Positions 8,270 to 18,114 of a stretch of DNA of 64,000 bases are shown piece after piece. Source of the stretch: Bacteroidota bacterium (lineage in GTDB: Bacteria > Bacteroidota > Bacteroidia > AKYH767-A > 2013-40CM-41-45); NCBI GenBank assembly GCA_016720935.1, contig JADKJP010000007.1, forward strand, positions 992,001-1,056,000, written 5' to 3'. Made by a program: the position numbers and the translations under genes. Below the pieces are notes generated by a model. The model was given only the letters and a program-made list of their open reading frames with translations, did no database searches and had not been told where the DNA came from. Every line of letters begins with the position of its first letter. Within the stretch, counting starts at the first letter, position 1.

Positions 8270-8812
8270 ATGAACAATTCCATGCTAGTTTTGTACGAAG
8301 AACATGCCACCATCATCAAAGTAATTGATGCGGCAAAAAATGCTACACTGCTTTTGGAAAAGAACCCCGGTGAATATGAAAATTACATTCGCCGTCTCAT
8401 CCATTTTTTCAGAACTTATGCTGATCAGTACCATCATCACAAAGAAGAAGAAATATTGTTCCCGGAAATGGCGAAGAAGAACGAATTGCTCGGGGGAAGT
8501 ATACTTCATGAAATGCTGGAAAATCATGATGACTTCCGGTCCATGATCAGGGAAATTGAGAATCTATTGAGCAAAAAAGAATACGGCAAAGCACAAGCCC
8601 AACTCAATATATATACTGAAGCACTTTTAAACCATATCGCGGCGGAAAATGAAGAAGTCTTCCCGATAGCTGAAACACTTTTCAATGATACTGAACTTGA
8701 AAATCTGAAATTCCGCTTTGTTGACACGGACCAAGGACTGGGAATTGATCTGAAGACAGAAATGGAAGATTGGACAAGACAGATGGGTGAGCATTTTTTC
8801 CTTCGACCATGA
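8270..8812 (+). CDS. Hemerythrin (HHE) domain protein
   Basis: 180 aa four-helix hemerythrin-like protein. Iron-ligand motifs are visible as EEHATII near residue 11, HHHKEEEILFPEM around residues 55-67, HEMLENHDDF, and HIAAENEEVFPIAE near residue 123. These provide the His and Glu ligands of a di-iron site. It starts 10 bp after hcrB and closes the operon. HHE proteins bind or sense O2 and NO. Next to enzymes with oxygen-labile clusters it may scavenge or sense oxygen, but that role is inferred from position only. Confidence 0.82.
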   Translation: MNNSMLVLYEEHATIIKVIDAAKNATLLLEKNPGEYENYIRRLIHFFRTYADQYHHHKEEEILFPEMAKKNELLGGSILHEMLENHDDFRSMIREIENLLSKKEYGKAQAQLNIYTEALLNHIAAENEEVFPIAETLFNDTELENLKFRFVDTDQGLGIDLKTEMEDWTRQMGEHFFLRP

Positions 8813-9056
8813 TGAAGGAAAGACCTAATGGATTTCAGACCTCCGGATCAATGGATGAGGCTGAATCATTCATTTCATAAGTTTCTGATTTTCATACAAT
8901 GATTGCAGGCGACAAAAATCGCCTTTTCGCCAAAAATTCTACATTTTTTTGATTATTCCCGTTCAGCATTGCTTTTTTCCCATTCAGCAGTATTTGTTAA
9001 AATTTAAGTACATTGATATCTATTATTGTGTCAGCTTACATTAAACACAAAAACAT
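8813..9056. other. Non-coding gap, nothing recognised
   Basis: About 244 bp of AT-rich sequence between the hemerythrin gene and the next small secreted protein. No open frame, strong hairpin or recognisable promoter box was found. Confidence 0.4.
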
Positions 9057-9398
9057 TTGAAGTCACCCTTACTCCTTCTTCTGGGTTCTCTATTACTAAT
9101 AATTTCCAATAGTCCTGCACAAACCAACGGGCACTATCTTTTTGTGGAAATTCGCGGCTTGAGTCCGCAACGCGGGGTTCCTGAACTGAGAGAACAGCTC
9201 AAGGCTATTCCTGCTATTGATACAATTGAATACTGCGAAAAATCCGGACTTACCATTCTTCACACAAAAACAAGTGCGGTTGAAAATCGATCGAAAGTAA
9301 ATGCATTATTGCATTCACTCAATTACAAATACACCATCAAATCCGAAATCCCGATCGAGGAAGCACGGAAAATTTGCGATAAGAATACTCACAAGTGA
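9057..9398 (+). CDS. Small exported protein of unknown function
   Basis: 113 aa from a TTG start; no in-frame ATG exists, so a non-ATG start is required if the gene is real. Residues 1-21 form a hydrophobic signal peptide (LLLLLGSLLLIISNS, cleavage near SPAQ). The mature part, about 90 aa, has an alternating pattern (YLFVEIRGL...VPELREQLKAIPAIDTIEYC...GLTILHTKTS) reminiscent of the small beta-alpha-beta fold of heavy-metal-associated domains, but the CxxC metal motif is absent. The function is unknown. It stands alone between the aromatic operon and a large T9SS gene. Confidence 0.5.
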   Translation: MKSPLLLLLGSLLLIISNSPAQTNGHYLFVEIRGLSPQRGVPELREQLKAIPAIDTIEYCEKSGLTILHTKTSAVENRSKVNALLHSLNYKYTIKSEIPIEEARKICDKNTHK

Positions 9399-9524
9399 TT
9401 ATAACTCATTCCTGCGAAAAGCATCAGAACAAAGATTGAAAGTAAAATAATAGTGTTCAGGTAAATCAACTCGTTGTTCAGTCTCCCCCTGCTGAATTAA
9501 TTGATGCGACTCAATTAATTTCAA

Positions 9525-12500
9525 GTGCAATTAAAAAAACTCATATCCTTCCTTCTTCTTTGGCAAATCTTTTCATTTGCACAGAAAAGTTACGGGCAAA
9601 CGACAGTGTTAAGCGGAACCGGTGATGGGGGATTTGAAACCGGAACCACATTCGCTTTAAACAACTGGACTGCCGTGAACACCGGGCAAACCAATCAATG
9701 GTGGTGCGGAACCGCGGTTGCCGGGCAAGCCGGAGCGCGTTGCGCTTATGTGGGCACTGCAGTCGGAAACAATAATTACACTGCCACTGCTGCTTCTGTT
9801 GTGCATTTGTATCGCAACATTACTTTTCCGCTTGGCCTTGATCTTATAAAAGTTTATTTCAAATACAAAGTCCGTGGACGTTCCGGTGAAGATTACATGG
9901 AACTTTCTCTTGTTCCAACTGCTGTAACTCCTATTGCGGGTACACCTTTGAACAATGGCACTTTACTTACCGATTACCGAAATCAAACTACCTGGAAAGT
10001 TGATTCAGTCGAGCTCCCCTGCACAGTAGCTGGAACAACACAACGACTTGTTTTTTCCTGGATCAACGACAATGCCTCGGGTAACAATCCGGCAATCGCT
10101 ATTGATAGTGTAACCATCGTTTCCAGAGTTGGAACTTCCTGTGATGTAGGATTGGGAAATATAAATGTAGGTTCATTACCTTATAATAGTGGTCCCGGCT
10201 CTACCTGTGGAATGGATAATGATATTAATAGTCTCACCGCAAACTTTTGCAATGACCCTGCATTTCTTGAGGGAGAAGATGTTGTGTGGACATTTACTCC
10301 AACAAGTTCCGGTCAGGTAACCATCGACCTGAATGCTCCACTCGCCTTCGCGACTTCACTCACCTTGTATGATGATTGTCCGGTAGGTGGTTGCTCCGGC
10401 ATCATGGGAAATTGTGTTGCCAATGTGGAAGATTACGATGGAAGTAAAAGTATGTGTGTTACGGTGAATGCCGGAACAACTTATTATCTGGTATTGGACG
10501 ATGGAAACTTTAGTTGTAATGATTATGACAATCTGTTTATCTCCTCAGTAAGTGCAAGCGCTGTTGGCGCAACCTGTGCTAATCCGGTTGTAATTGGTTC
10601 TTTGCCTTTCAACGTTGTGAATGAAACGACAGCATGTATGGGAGACGATTACAATGATCTGACACCGGGTACATGTGCAACAGTTTATAATTCAGGTGAA
10701 GACAAAGTTTATTCACTTCTCTCTCCCGGAAACCAATGTATCAGTATTACCATTAACAATGGCTCTACATCACTGATGGGCTTTCAGGTTTATTTTGGTT
10801 GTCCGGGTTCAGGATCCTGTATTGCCACTGACGGAGGATTCTCTCCGCTTGTGACAGATGTAACACTCCCATTCGCGGGAACTTATTATATCGTGATCGA
10901 CAGTTGGGCTCCTCCTGCAGCAGTCAGTTATGATCTTTCTATTGCATCCTTTGGTTCAGGGGCTGTGAATGATCAGCCGTGCAACGCGATCAATCTTCCA
11001 ATGGGAACATTTGTGCTGGGTGATAACAATTGTTCTACCGGCGCCGGTGAAGCAGCAGCGCCTTCCTGCTGGTTTGATCCGGGCAATATGAATACAGTGT
11101 GGTATAAGGCGACTGTTCCAGCATCCGGATTGCTTGCAATAGAGACACAAATTGTTTCCATAGTAGATAATCAGATTGAAGTATTTACCGGTACATGCGC
11201 TTCACTAACACCTCTTGCAGCAGGATGCAATGACAATTCCGCATTGGGTTGTGGTGGATTGACAACTGCGGCAACATTACAATTGACAGGACTTACACCC
11301 GGATCAACATTATTTATTCGTGTTGATGGAGTTGGCAACCTCACCGGTTCATTCAATATCATGGCATCGGATAGTATTTCACAATCAGGATTCAACAACC
11401 AGGATTGTCTGGGTGCTATTCCTGTTTGCGGCAACCAGGTGATCAACCAACCTGTGAGTTTCTTCGGATGCGGGTTAGTTCCCGAAATTCCAAACCCGGG
11501 CAATGTGAGTAATCCGGATATCAATCCGGCAGGATTCAATTCAGGTTGTTTGCTCGCGGGAGAATTGAATATCGTATGGTATACTATTCACATCAATACA
11601 CCGGGTTTGCTTGCATGGACGCATACACATCCATTCGGATTCTATGACTGGATCATGTATGATTTAACGACATCAACCTGCAATGACATTTTAAACAATA
11701 CTCTTGCACCTGTAAGATGTAATTGGAACGGATCTCCTTCCAATTTATGCGGAATGCAGAATCCTGTTCCCGCTGCCGGGACACCTTTCAATTTTCAGGA
11801 TCCATTACCCGTCGTGGCAGGACAAACAATTGTCCTCGCTTTATCGAATTACAGTTATACCACCGGAGGCTACACGCTTGATTTCACAGGGTCCACAGCG
11901 GGAATAGGAAATTCTCCGGTCATCAACTGGTCGGGAGCGACTAACAATGCCTGGGCAACTGGTACAAACTGGAATGGTTGTAATGTTCCTGCTTGTGGTG
12001 TCACTACGAATATTTTCCCATCCCCGATTCCGCCTGTAATTTCCGCGAACACAACAGTGCAAACGATTAATATCCTTGGCGGAGCGAGTCTCACTATCAA
12101 TCCGGGAGTAACAGTTACTGTGTGTGGCGACTTGAATAATTTTGGAACGATTAATGCATCACCCACGTCAACAATTGTGATGAACAATGGCGCGGTTTCT
12201 CAAACCTTTGATGGCGCTCTCACCGGTGCGAACAAACTGGGAAATGTGACCATCACAAAAACAGGTCCAGCCAGTACGAATGCAGACATGGATATCGCAG
12301 GTAATTTTACCACGAGTAATGTTACCAGTGTCTTCAACACAAATAACAAATACATCAAAGTCGGCGGCAACTTCAACAATGCAGCAGGCAATACAACTTT
12401 TACAAATGTAGTTCCCGGCGGTTTCCTGGAATTTAATGGCACTGCCGCTCAAAATTATTCTCCCGGAGGTGTTTTGACGCTAGAAAATGTTGTGATGAAT

Positions 12501-13688
12501 CATGCCGGTCCGGGTGTAAATCTGATCGGAAACAATATGCTGATTGGATCTACGGGCACTCTTGACTTGTCGCGAGGTAAAATCATCACTACTCCCGGCT
12601 TAGAAGTAACAATGCAGAATACCGATCCGGTTTCGGTTTTCAATTTCAATCCAACAAGTTTTGTCCAGGGAAACTTACGGAGGTTCATCGATGGTTTACC
12701 GAACAGTTATGACTTCCCTGTTGGGCATGCAGTAAAAGGTTTCCAAAACGCGAACATAACATTTACCACCAATACACTTATTCCAGATCTGGTTGCAAAT
12801 TTCCAAACGTACGCGACTGTTCCTGTTGGCCCGGTTTCAAACGATTGTTCGAATTACAATTACAGCTTATCCAATGTTCTTGACAATGGCTACTGGAACA
12901 TCAATGCTTCCGCGAATCCAACGAGCGGAACATTTGATGCTGTGTTGGGGAATCTGAATTATACACCGACGGGCAATTTTGCTACCGTTCTTCAAAGTAC
13001 AGTTAGCCCGCCAAGCGCAGTTACATGGACGCTGAGTGGCACTTGCGATCCGGGCAGCACGCCTGCAAATACTATACGAACAGGAATGAATGGATTCGGT
13101 GTATTTGGAACCGGACTGGGCACTCCTATTTCATTACCTGTGGAACTGATTTCATTTACCGGAGAAAATGCAGGTGAGAAAAATATTTTACACTGGACAA
13201 CAGCGAGTGAATTAAACAATCAGTATTTCCAGCTTGAACACTCCGCAGATGGAAGCACCTTTACTTCTTTTGAAAGAATTTCCGGAGCCGGCAATAGCAC
13301 GAGTCTGCTGAACTATGAAGCACCGGATATGCATCCTCCGGGAAAGGTGAGCTATTACAGATTAAAACAGGTCGACTACGATGGACAATTCACTTATTCA
13401 TCTGTGATTGCCATCCATAAGAAATCAGATCTCTATCCTGTTTCCTGTTTCCCAAATCCTGTTAGCGATGCCTTAAATATTTTATTTGATAACTCCGGTA
13501 ATAACAATGTATCCATCATCATTTACGATATATCCGGAAGAGAAATTATCAGGGAAGAAAAAGTTGTAAGTGAAGGTTCTAATATTTTAACCTTAGAAAC
13601 CAATGCGCTTTCAAGTGGATCGTATTCTGTAAGTCTGCTGAATTCGAGAAATGAAATATTGGCGAGGGATCTGTTTTTGAAAAAATGA
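9525..13688 (+). CDS. Large modular secreted protein with type IX sorting domain
   Basis: 1387 aa with a GTG start and a signal peptide (ISFLLLWQIFSFAQKSYGQ). Three to four cysteine-rich beta-modules of roughly 130 aa follow (about residues 200-700). Each opens with a C-x-n-GSLPYN or LPMGTF strand and ends with a TYYLVLDD or TYYIVIDS strand, resembling PPC/CUB-like adhesion modules. Residues ~800-1150 are Gly/Asn/Thr-rich and look like a beta-helix or repetitive surface domain. After a PVELISFTGE...NILHWTTASE...FQLEHSADG segment, the last ~80 residues form a Por type A sorting domain (CFPNPVSDALNI...SSGSYSVSLLN). It should be exported by Sec, then by T9SS, and anchored at the surface. The ligand is unknown. 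Confidence 0.88.
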   Translation: MQLKKLISFLLLWQIFSFAQKSYGQTTVLSGTGDGGFETGTTFALNNWTAVNTGQTNQWWCGTAVAGQAGARCAYVGTAVGNNNYTATAASVVHLYRNITFPLGLDLIKVYFKYKVRGRSGEDYMELSLVPTAVTPIAGTPLNNGTLLTDYRNQTTWKVDSVELPCTVAGTTQRLVFSWINDNASGNNPAIAIDSVTIVSRVGTSCDVGLGNINVGSLPYNSGPGSTCGMDNDINSLTANFCNDPAFLEGEDVVWTFTPTSSGQVTIDLNAPLAFATSLTLYDDCPVGGCSGIMGNCVANVEDYDGSKSMCVTVNAGTTYYLVLDDGNFSCNDYDNLFISSVSASAVGATCANPVVIGSLPFNVVNETTACMGDDYNDLTPGTCATVYNSGEDKVYSLLSPGNQCISITINNGSTSLMGFQVYFGCPGSGSCIATDGGFSPLVTDVTLPFAGTYYIVIDSWAPPAAVSYDLSIASFGSGAVNDQPCNAINLPMGTFVLGDNNCSTGAGEAAAPSCWFDPGNMNTVWYKATVPASGLLAIETQIVSIVDNQIEVFTGTCASLTPLAAGCNDNSALGCGGLTTAATLQLTGLTPGSTLFIRVDGVGNLTGSFNIMASDSISQSGFNNQDCLGAIPVCGNQVINQPVSFFGCGLVPEIPNPGNVSNPDINPAGFNSGCLLAGELNIVWYTIHINTPGLLAWTHTHPFGFYDWIMYDLTTSTCNDILNNTLAPVRCNWNGSPSNLCGMQNPVPAAGTPFNFQDPLPVVAGQTIVLALSNYSYTTGGYTLDFTGSTAGIGNSPVINWSGATNNAWATGTNWNGCNVPACGVTTNIFPSPIPPVISANTTVQTINILGGASLTINPGVTVTVCGDLNNFGTINASPTSTIVMNNGAVSQTFDGALTGANKLGNVTITKTGPASTNADMDIAGNFTTSNVTSVFNTNNKYIKVGGNFNNAAGNTTFTNVVPGGFLEFNGTAAQNYSPGGVLTLENVVMNHAGPGVNLIGNNMLIGSTGTLDLSRGKIITTPGLEVTMQNTDPVSVFNFNPTSFVQGNLRRFIDGLPNSYDFPVGHAVKGFQNANITFTTNTLIPDLVANFQTYATVPVGPVSNDCSNYNYSLSNVLDNGYWNINASANPTSGTFDAVLGNLNYTPTGNFATVLQSTVSPPSAVTWTLSGTCDPGSTPANTIRTGMNGFGVFGTGLGTPISLPVELISFTGENAGEKNILHWTTASELNNQYFQLEHSADGSTFTSFERISGAGNSTSLLNYEAPDMHPPGKVSYYRLKQVDYDGQFTYSSVIAIHKKSDLYPVSCFPNPVSDALNILFDNSGNNNVSIIIYDISGREIIREEKVVSEGSNILTLETNALSSGSYSVSLLNSRNEILARDLFLKK

Positions 13689-13746
13689 GCAGACTCTTTC
13701 TTCCTGATCCATTTCAATGTTAGCTGCTACTATATAGTTTTTGTCT

Positions 13747-16404
13747 TTACTCTTTGATGAATCTTCCAGAATAAGATTGATTTTTTGTTTTCAAATGAAT
13801 ATTATAAATGCCGGGCTTCAGCTTTTCTATCGGGATGACAATATCTCCATTCTGATTTTGTTTAAAATAAACCAACTCACTCATCATGTTATAAACCGCT
13901 ACTTCGGCATGAAAAAATGTCTGAGGTCCACCGGAGACTTTTACTGAAGAAATCGCGGGAGAAGGGAAAACAGTGAGTTGCCTCATGCCTGTCAGTTCAT
14001 GAATTCCTATTGTATTTGTATAACATGGGAAACTGTCTCTATCAAACCATGACTGTACTTTTGCAACATCAAAATAATTTCTTGCAATGGAGGTGGTCAA
14101 TCCATTCGGATTATTTTGATCTCTTGTATAAACATAAGCGTAATCAAGTGTAACACTACCATTAGCAGGAAGGAATGCAGGTCCCACCGTACTCACAAAA
14201 GAACGATCATAAGGTTCATTTGGTATAGATCCATTTCCGGGAGTTTGTTCAGTCCAACCATTACCTGAATAAGGTACACCCGTAAACATAAATTTCTCCG
14301 GTATACGGGCAGAATCATTGGAATAACCTGTGCCACCATAGGTCATAGGTGAGCCATCCTTCCAAAGACTTTTCATTCGATCGTAATAATGAATTGCTGT
14401 ACTAGGATTGCCATCCACAAAAGGCCCTCCGTAATTAAACATAAACCCCGTCATTTTTAGCGACTCATCAGATTCATCTATAATAAAATCTCTGTCATTA
14501 TCAACACCATCACCCGGTGGAGCCAAGGGTCCTTTCAGTAAAACAAAATTGATCATCGGGGGATTCAAACCATATCCATGACTACCCTCGTCAATTGAAT
14601 CACCATTATACCCGTAGGCAAAACTCCGCGAAGAATCACATCCTGCATAGTCATCAAATCCATTTCCCAAATCAATATCCGTACTAATTCCCATGTAGAA
14701 ATCATGGTAATTATACGGACTCCTGTTAATTATTTCATATGAATAGAATGTAGTATAATTAATAACCGAATCATCGTCACTCACCGAAGGGCAATTGAAA
14801 GCATAAGCGGAAGCATGTATTTCCACACCAAGATTGTTTGGTGTTCCCGTGACTTCATGTTGACTAAAATTATCATTCATGATCCACCAGATCATCTGAT
14901 CACCTTTGATCTTTGGATAATCTCCATCGAAGGGATCGTAAACTCCATCCTGATTAAAATCAACAAAGGGTGCCAGATGCCGACTGAAATTTCCTGACCC
15001 TTGAGCCGGCCAGTTTAATATTATATCGGGAACAGAAAAACTTCCATTGGAAACAGATCCATCCAGAAACTTCAGTCTGAAAGTATCAATTGTAGATTTG
15101 TCGATTTTCCAAACATTATCATACAATACCTTACTAGCGCTATCTGCCATTCCGGAAAGCGTATCCAAAGGTCCGGGCCAGTAATCATCTCCACTTTGAC
15201 GATAGGTTTGCGCTGCAATATGCAAATCACCCTGATCATCCAGTCCGCCCATCCAAATTCCTTCGGCAAAGATTGCACACTTCAAAGAATTCTTTGGCGT
15301 TTCATAATTGGGCTTTCCAACCTGATCCCAAAAATTTGATCCATTGTTCATTATTCTAACCCTGGCATTATTGATATCCAACCATGGACAGTTTGAAGTA
15401 TCTACAACTTCATTCAGATCTGAAAAAAATGTACTTTTTAAAGTTGGGTTGGCAACATTCGCCAATCCCCGTACAACAAAGCATTTACCATGCGAATCAA
15501 AATCAAACGTATTATAGCTTGTATTCAGATCAAAGATCAATGCGGCATTTTGCACAAATATGCTAGCATTTTGTAAATTTGATGAGAGTTTCATCCAATT
15601 GTATCTGCTTGAAGAAAGTGCAATTAGCTCCCCAATGCTATCCTGCCCTAACACGTAAAATGGATCGAAATATAAAATATTATTTGTTTCACAGGGATCT
15701 ATTCGCATTTCAGAAACAGCATCACAAACCAAAGTGTCAAATGTAAAACTTGTTGGATAAACAAATGATCCTTCAAGCCAGATTCTGCCGGTTCGATCAG
15801 TAACAAATCTACTAACAAAATAATAATTTAACTTTATCCATTGGGCATTGTGAAATACAAAAACGGCGCTTTCCTGAGCAACATAAATTCCAAAATTGTT
15901 CTTCCCTATTGCTTTGATTTCAGAAGATTTTAAAATTGAATTGGAGGAATCATATTTCACCCATGAAGATCCATCAAAATTAAACAAGGCACTATCTGTT
16001 CCGACCCATAAGAGTGCTCCATCAAAAAGTACTTTTTTTACAAATAAAGAATTTAAGCTACTGTTTGACGGGGTAAAATAAAAATAACCGCTACTATTTA
16101 ATCTAACCAACCCGGAATCGGTTGCAATCCAAGTTTTTTGTCCATCAAAGGCAACATCATTTACTTTATTGATAGGATATCCTGTTGTAGAAGAATAGAC
16201 ATTCCAATTAGAACCATCGAATTCCAGGATTCCACGATTGGTAGTACCTACCCAGACATGATCATCAGGAGAGACACGTAAAACTTTACAAAAAGCATTA
16301 TGGACAGGAATCGTATCCGTGTAAATTGTTTGTGCGAAAGAATTGTCAATCACCGCAAACCAAAAGACAATAAAAAAGATTGCAAATAATTTGTTTCGGG
16401 TCAT
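13747..16404 (-). CDS. Secreted propeller-like protein with type IX sorting domain
   Basis: 885 aa with an N-terminal signal peptide (FAIFFIVFWFAVIDNSFAQ). Residues ~40-200 contain repeats of the two-component-regulator-propeller kind: DDHVWVGTTNRGILEFDGSNW, KTWIATDSGLVRLN and LLWVGTDSALFNFDG SSW. The middle part holds Asp-rich segments (DFNQDGVYDPFDGDYP and DNDRDFIIDESDE) like those of calcium-binding T9SS cargo. The C-terminal ~80 aa is a Por sorting domain (LTVFPSPAISSVKV...LKPGIYNIHL). It converges with the preceding gene, with only 58 bp between their ends. The function is unknown; surface adhesion or signalling are possibilities. Confidence 0.85.
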   Translation of the reverse strand: MTRNKLFAIFFIVFWFAVIDNSFAQTIYTDTIPVHNAFCKVLRVSPDDHVWVGTTNRGILEFDGSNWNVYSSTTGYPINKVNDVAFDGQKTWIATDSGLVRLNSSGYFYFTPSNSSLNSLFVKKVLFDGALLWVGTDSALFNFDGSSWVKYDSSNSILKSSEIKAIGKNNFGIYVAQESAVFVFHNAQWIKLNYYFVSRFVTDRTGRIWLEGSFVYPTSFTFDTLVCDAVSEMRIDPCETNNILYFDPFYVLGQDSIGELIALSSSRYNWMKLSSNLQNASIFVQNAALIFDLNTSYNTFDFDSHGKCFVVRGLANVANPTLKSTFFSDLNEVVDTSNCPWLDINNARVRIMNNGSNFWDQVGKPNYETPKNSLKCAIFAEGIWMGGLDDQGDLHIAAQTYRQSGDDYWPGPLDTLSGMADSASKVLYDNVWKIDKSTIDTFRLKFLDGSVSNGSFSVPDIILNWPAQGSGNFSRHLAPFVDFNQDGVYDPFDGDYPKIKGDQMIWWIMNDNFSQHEVTGTPNNLGVEIHASAYAFNCPSVSDDDSVINYTTFYSYEIINRSPYNYHDFYMGISTDIDLGNGFDDYAGCDSSRSFAYGYNGDSIDEGSHGYGLNPPMINFVLLKGPLAPPGDGVDNDRDFIIDESDESLKMTGFMFNYGGPFVDGNPSTAIHYYDRMKSLWKDGSPMTYGGTGYSNDSARIPEKFMFTGVPYSGNGWTEQTPGNGSIPNEPYDRSFVSTVGPAFLPANGSVTLDYAYVYTRDQNNPNGLTTSIARNYFDVAKVQSWFDRDSFPCYTNTIGIHELTGMRQLTVFPSPAISSVKVSGGPQTFFHAEVAVYNMMSELVYFKQNQNGDIVIPIEKLKPGIYNIHLKTKNQSYSGRFIKE

Positions 16405-16663
16405 CTATAAATTTAATTCATAAATAAAATAATTACTCAAACGAAATAAATCAACATCATGAATTCTGAAAATTATTGCACTTTAATTTTCAAAGTATAT
16501 AAATGTAGTAAAATAAATTGGAGAAAACTCTTCGTTTTTAATATTGCACACCGATATCATTCACCATCTTTTCTCTGCAATTTTCTAAAAATCCCAATTT
16601 TTTGTATCTTTCGTAAAACTGATACTTGAAATATTTTTACCCTCACCCTAAAATCAGAAAAAA

Positions 16664-18040
16664 ATGAAAAAAACTTTACTCTGTTGTCTTGTACTTCTAT
16701 ATAGTATAAGTGCCTATCCCTGGGGTAGCGATGTTTTTGTTCAGGCACAACCCACCGGGAGATCATCATTGGTTGCGACAGCTTCAGGAACCTTGTATTG
16801 CTCCTCATCCCGCGGTTTCAGTGGAGTGGGCGGCATGGATATTTTTGAATCAACAGACATGGGTCAGACCTGGAATCCGATAATCAATCTTGGAAGCGGT
16901 CTATGGGTTGACAAGTCCAAACTGGTGGTCACCGGAACCGATTCGGTTTACTGCGCATACCAGATTGGTTCTGATCTGTTTTTCTATAGTATACAATCTG
17001 GAATTACGACACCTTTCACAACTGTACCCATCTCTGATTTTGATTTAGCAGCTTCTCCAAACGGAAACGCGATATATCTTTACACCGATGATTCAGGTGA
17101 CAACAATATTCACCGTTATTCGAGTACAGACGGAGGTTATACGTGGACGGGAAGTACTGCTCTGGTAACAGGGAACGGAGCACATCCAAGAATTTGTCTG
17201 ACAGGTTCTCGGCTTATTTTGAATTACTATGGACCCGTTTTAACCGATACTGCTACTTCCATCATTCGTTCCGCGATTTACAATGAAACCGTACCGGGCA
17301 CACTTGTATCCAGCACATTCATTGACATGGTCGCAGCCGGGCCGGTACGTACTCAGTATGCATCGGTTATCATGAATGGACTGGTTTGGTTTGTCTTTTC
17401 CGAAGGCGACAGTGCACCTGTACTAAAATACATGCTCAGCACTGACGATGGCGCCTCATACGGAGCGGAAACACTTGTACCTATTAGCGCCGCCAATACC
17501 ACAGGCTGTTTTGACATTGCGCCTTTTATGAACGCCTTTGACCAGGGAATGTTTCTGGTATATTATGCTGAAGGATTACCTCCACAAGGTCAGATGTTGT
17601 TCACTTACGCTTCCACGTTATCTCCAACCACATTCAGCTCCGATGAAATTATCAATGATTTCAACCCGCAATGCATTGATGCCAGTACTTATCCGACAGT
17701 CTTTTCAATGGGTGGCGATGCTGCCACAATCTTTGTAGAAATCGGCATGGGTTCACCGGAATTGTATTTTGACTTACGCTCAGCACTCGTTTCAGTTGAT
17801 GAAAAACCAATTGAAGATGTACTGAGTATTTATCCAAACCCGGTCCAGGATTTTTTACAAATAAAAATTAATTCTCAAGTGCCAAATCAAGAAATCAACA
17901 TTCGTGACATTAGTGGCAAAATCATCCTTACTACCAATTTGAAGAATGCAGACAACTCAATTGATGTACATGAACTAAGCAGCGGGATCTATCTTCTGCA
18001 AACAACGACCGAAGAGAATCATCGGTTCATTAAATTGTAA
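16664..18040 (+). CDS. Secreted Asp-box (BNR-like) protein with type IX sorting domain, copy 1
   Basis: 458 aa. The signal peptide is short (LLCCLVLLYSISAYPWG). At least two Asp-box motifs, S-x-D-x-G-x-x-W, are visible: STDMGQTWNP near residue 66 and SSTDGGYTWTGS near residue 160. They point to a six-bladed sialidase/BNR propeller fold. No sialidase FRIP or catalytic Tyr/Glu set is evident, so enzyme activity is not claimed. The C-terminus is a Por sorting domain (LSIYPNPVQDFLQI...LSSGIYLLQT). It is a clear tandem paralogue of the next gene, with identical length. Confidence 0.85.
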   Translation: MKKTLLCCLVLLYSISAYPWGSDVFVQAQPTGRSSLVATASGTLYCSSSRGFSGVGGMDIFESTDMGQTWNPIINLGSGLWVDKSKLVVTGTDSVYCAYQIGSDLFFYSIQSGITTPFTTVPISDFDLAASPNGNAIYLYTDDSGDNNIHRYSSTDGGYTWTGSTALVTGNGAHPRICLTGSRLILNYYGPVLTDTATSIIRSAIYNETVPGTLVSSTFIDMVAAGPVRTQYASVIMNGLVWFVFSEGDSAPVLKYMLSTDDGASYGAETLVPISAANTTGCFDIAPFMNAFDQGMFLVYYAEGLPPQGQMLFTYASTLSPTTFSSDEIINDFNPQCIDASTYPTVFSMGGDAATIFVEIGMGSPELYFDLRSALVSVDEKPIEDVLSIYPNPVQDFLQIKINSQVPNQEINIRDISGKIILTTNLKNADNSIDVHELSSGIYLLQTTTEENHRFIKL

Positions 18041-18064
18041 ACACAACAACAATCACCATTTGAT

Positions 18065-18102
18065 TCCGGATTTCGTGATACAAGTCATGAAATCCGGATT
18101 TT
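18065..18102 (+). terminator. Rho-independent terminator between the tandem paralogues
   Basis: A 14-bp stem with one mismatch (TCCGGATTTCGTGA and TCATGAAATCCGGA) and a 6-base loop is followed by TTTT. It lies 25 bp after the stop of the first 458-aa gene and just before the start of the second, so each copy may be transcribed separately. Confidence 0.65.
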
Positions 18103-18114
18103 AAATTATTCAAA

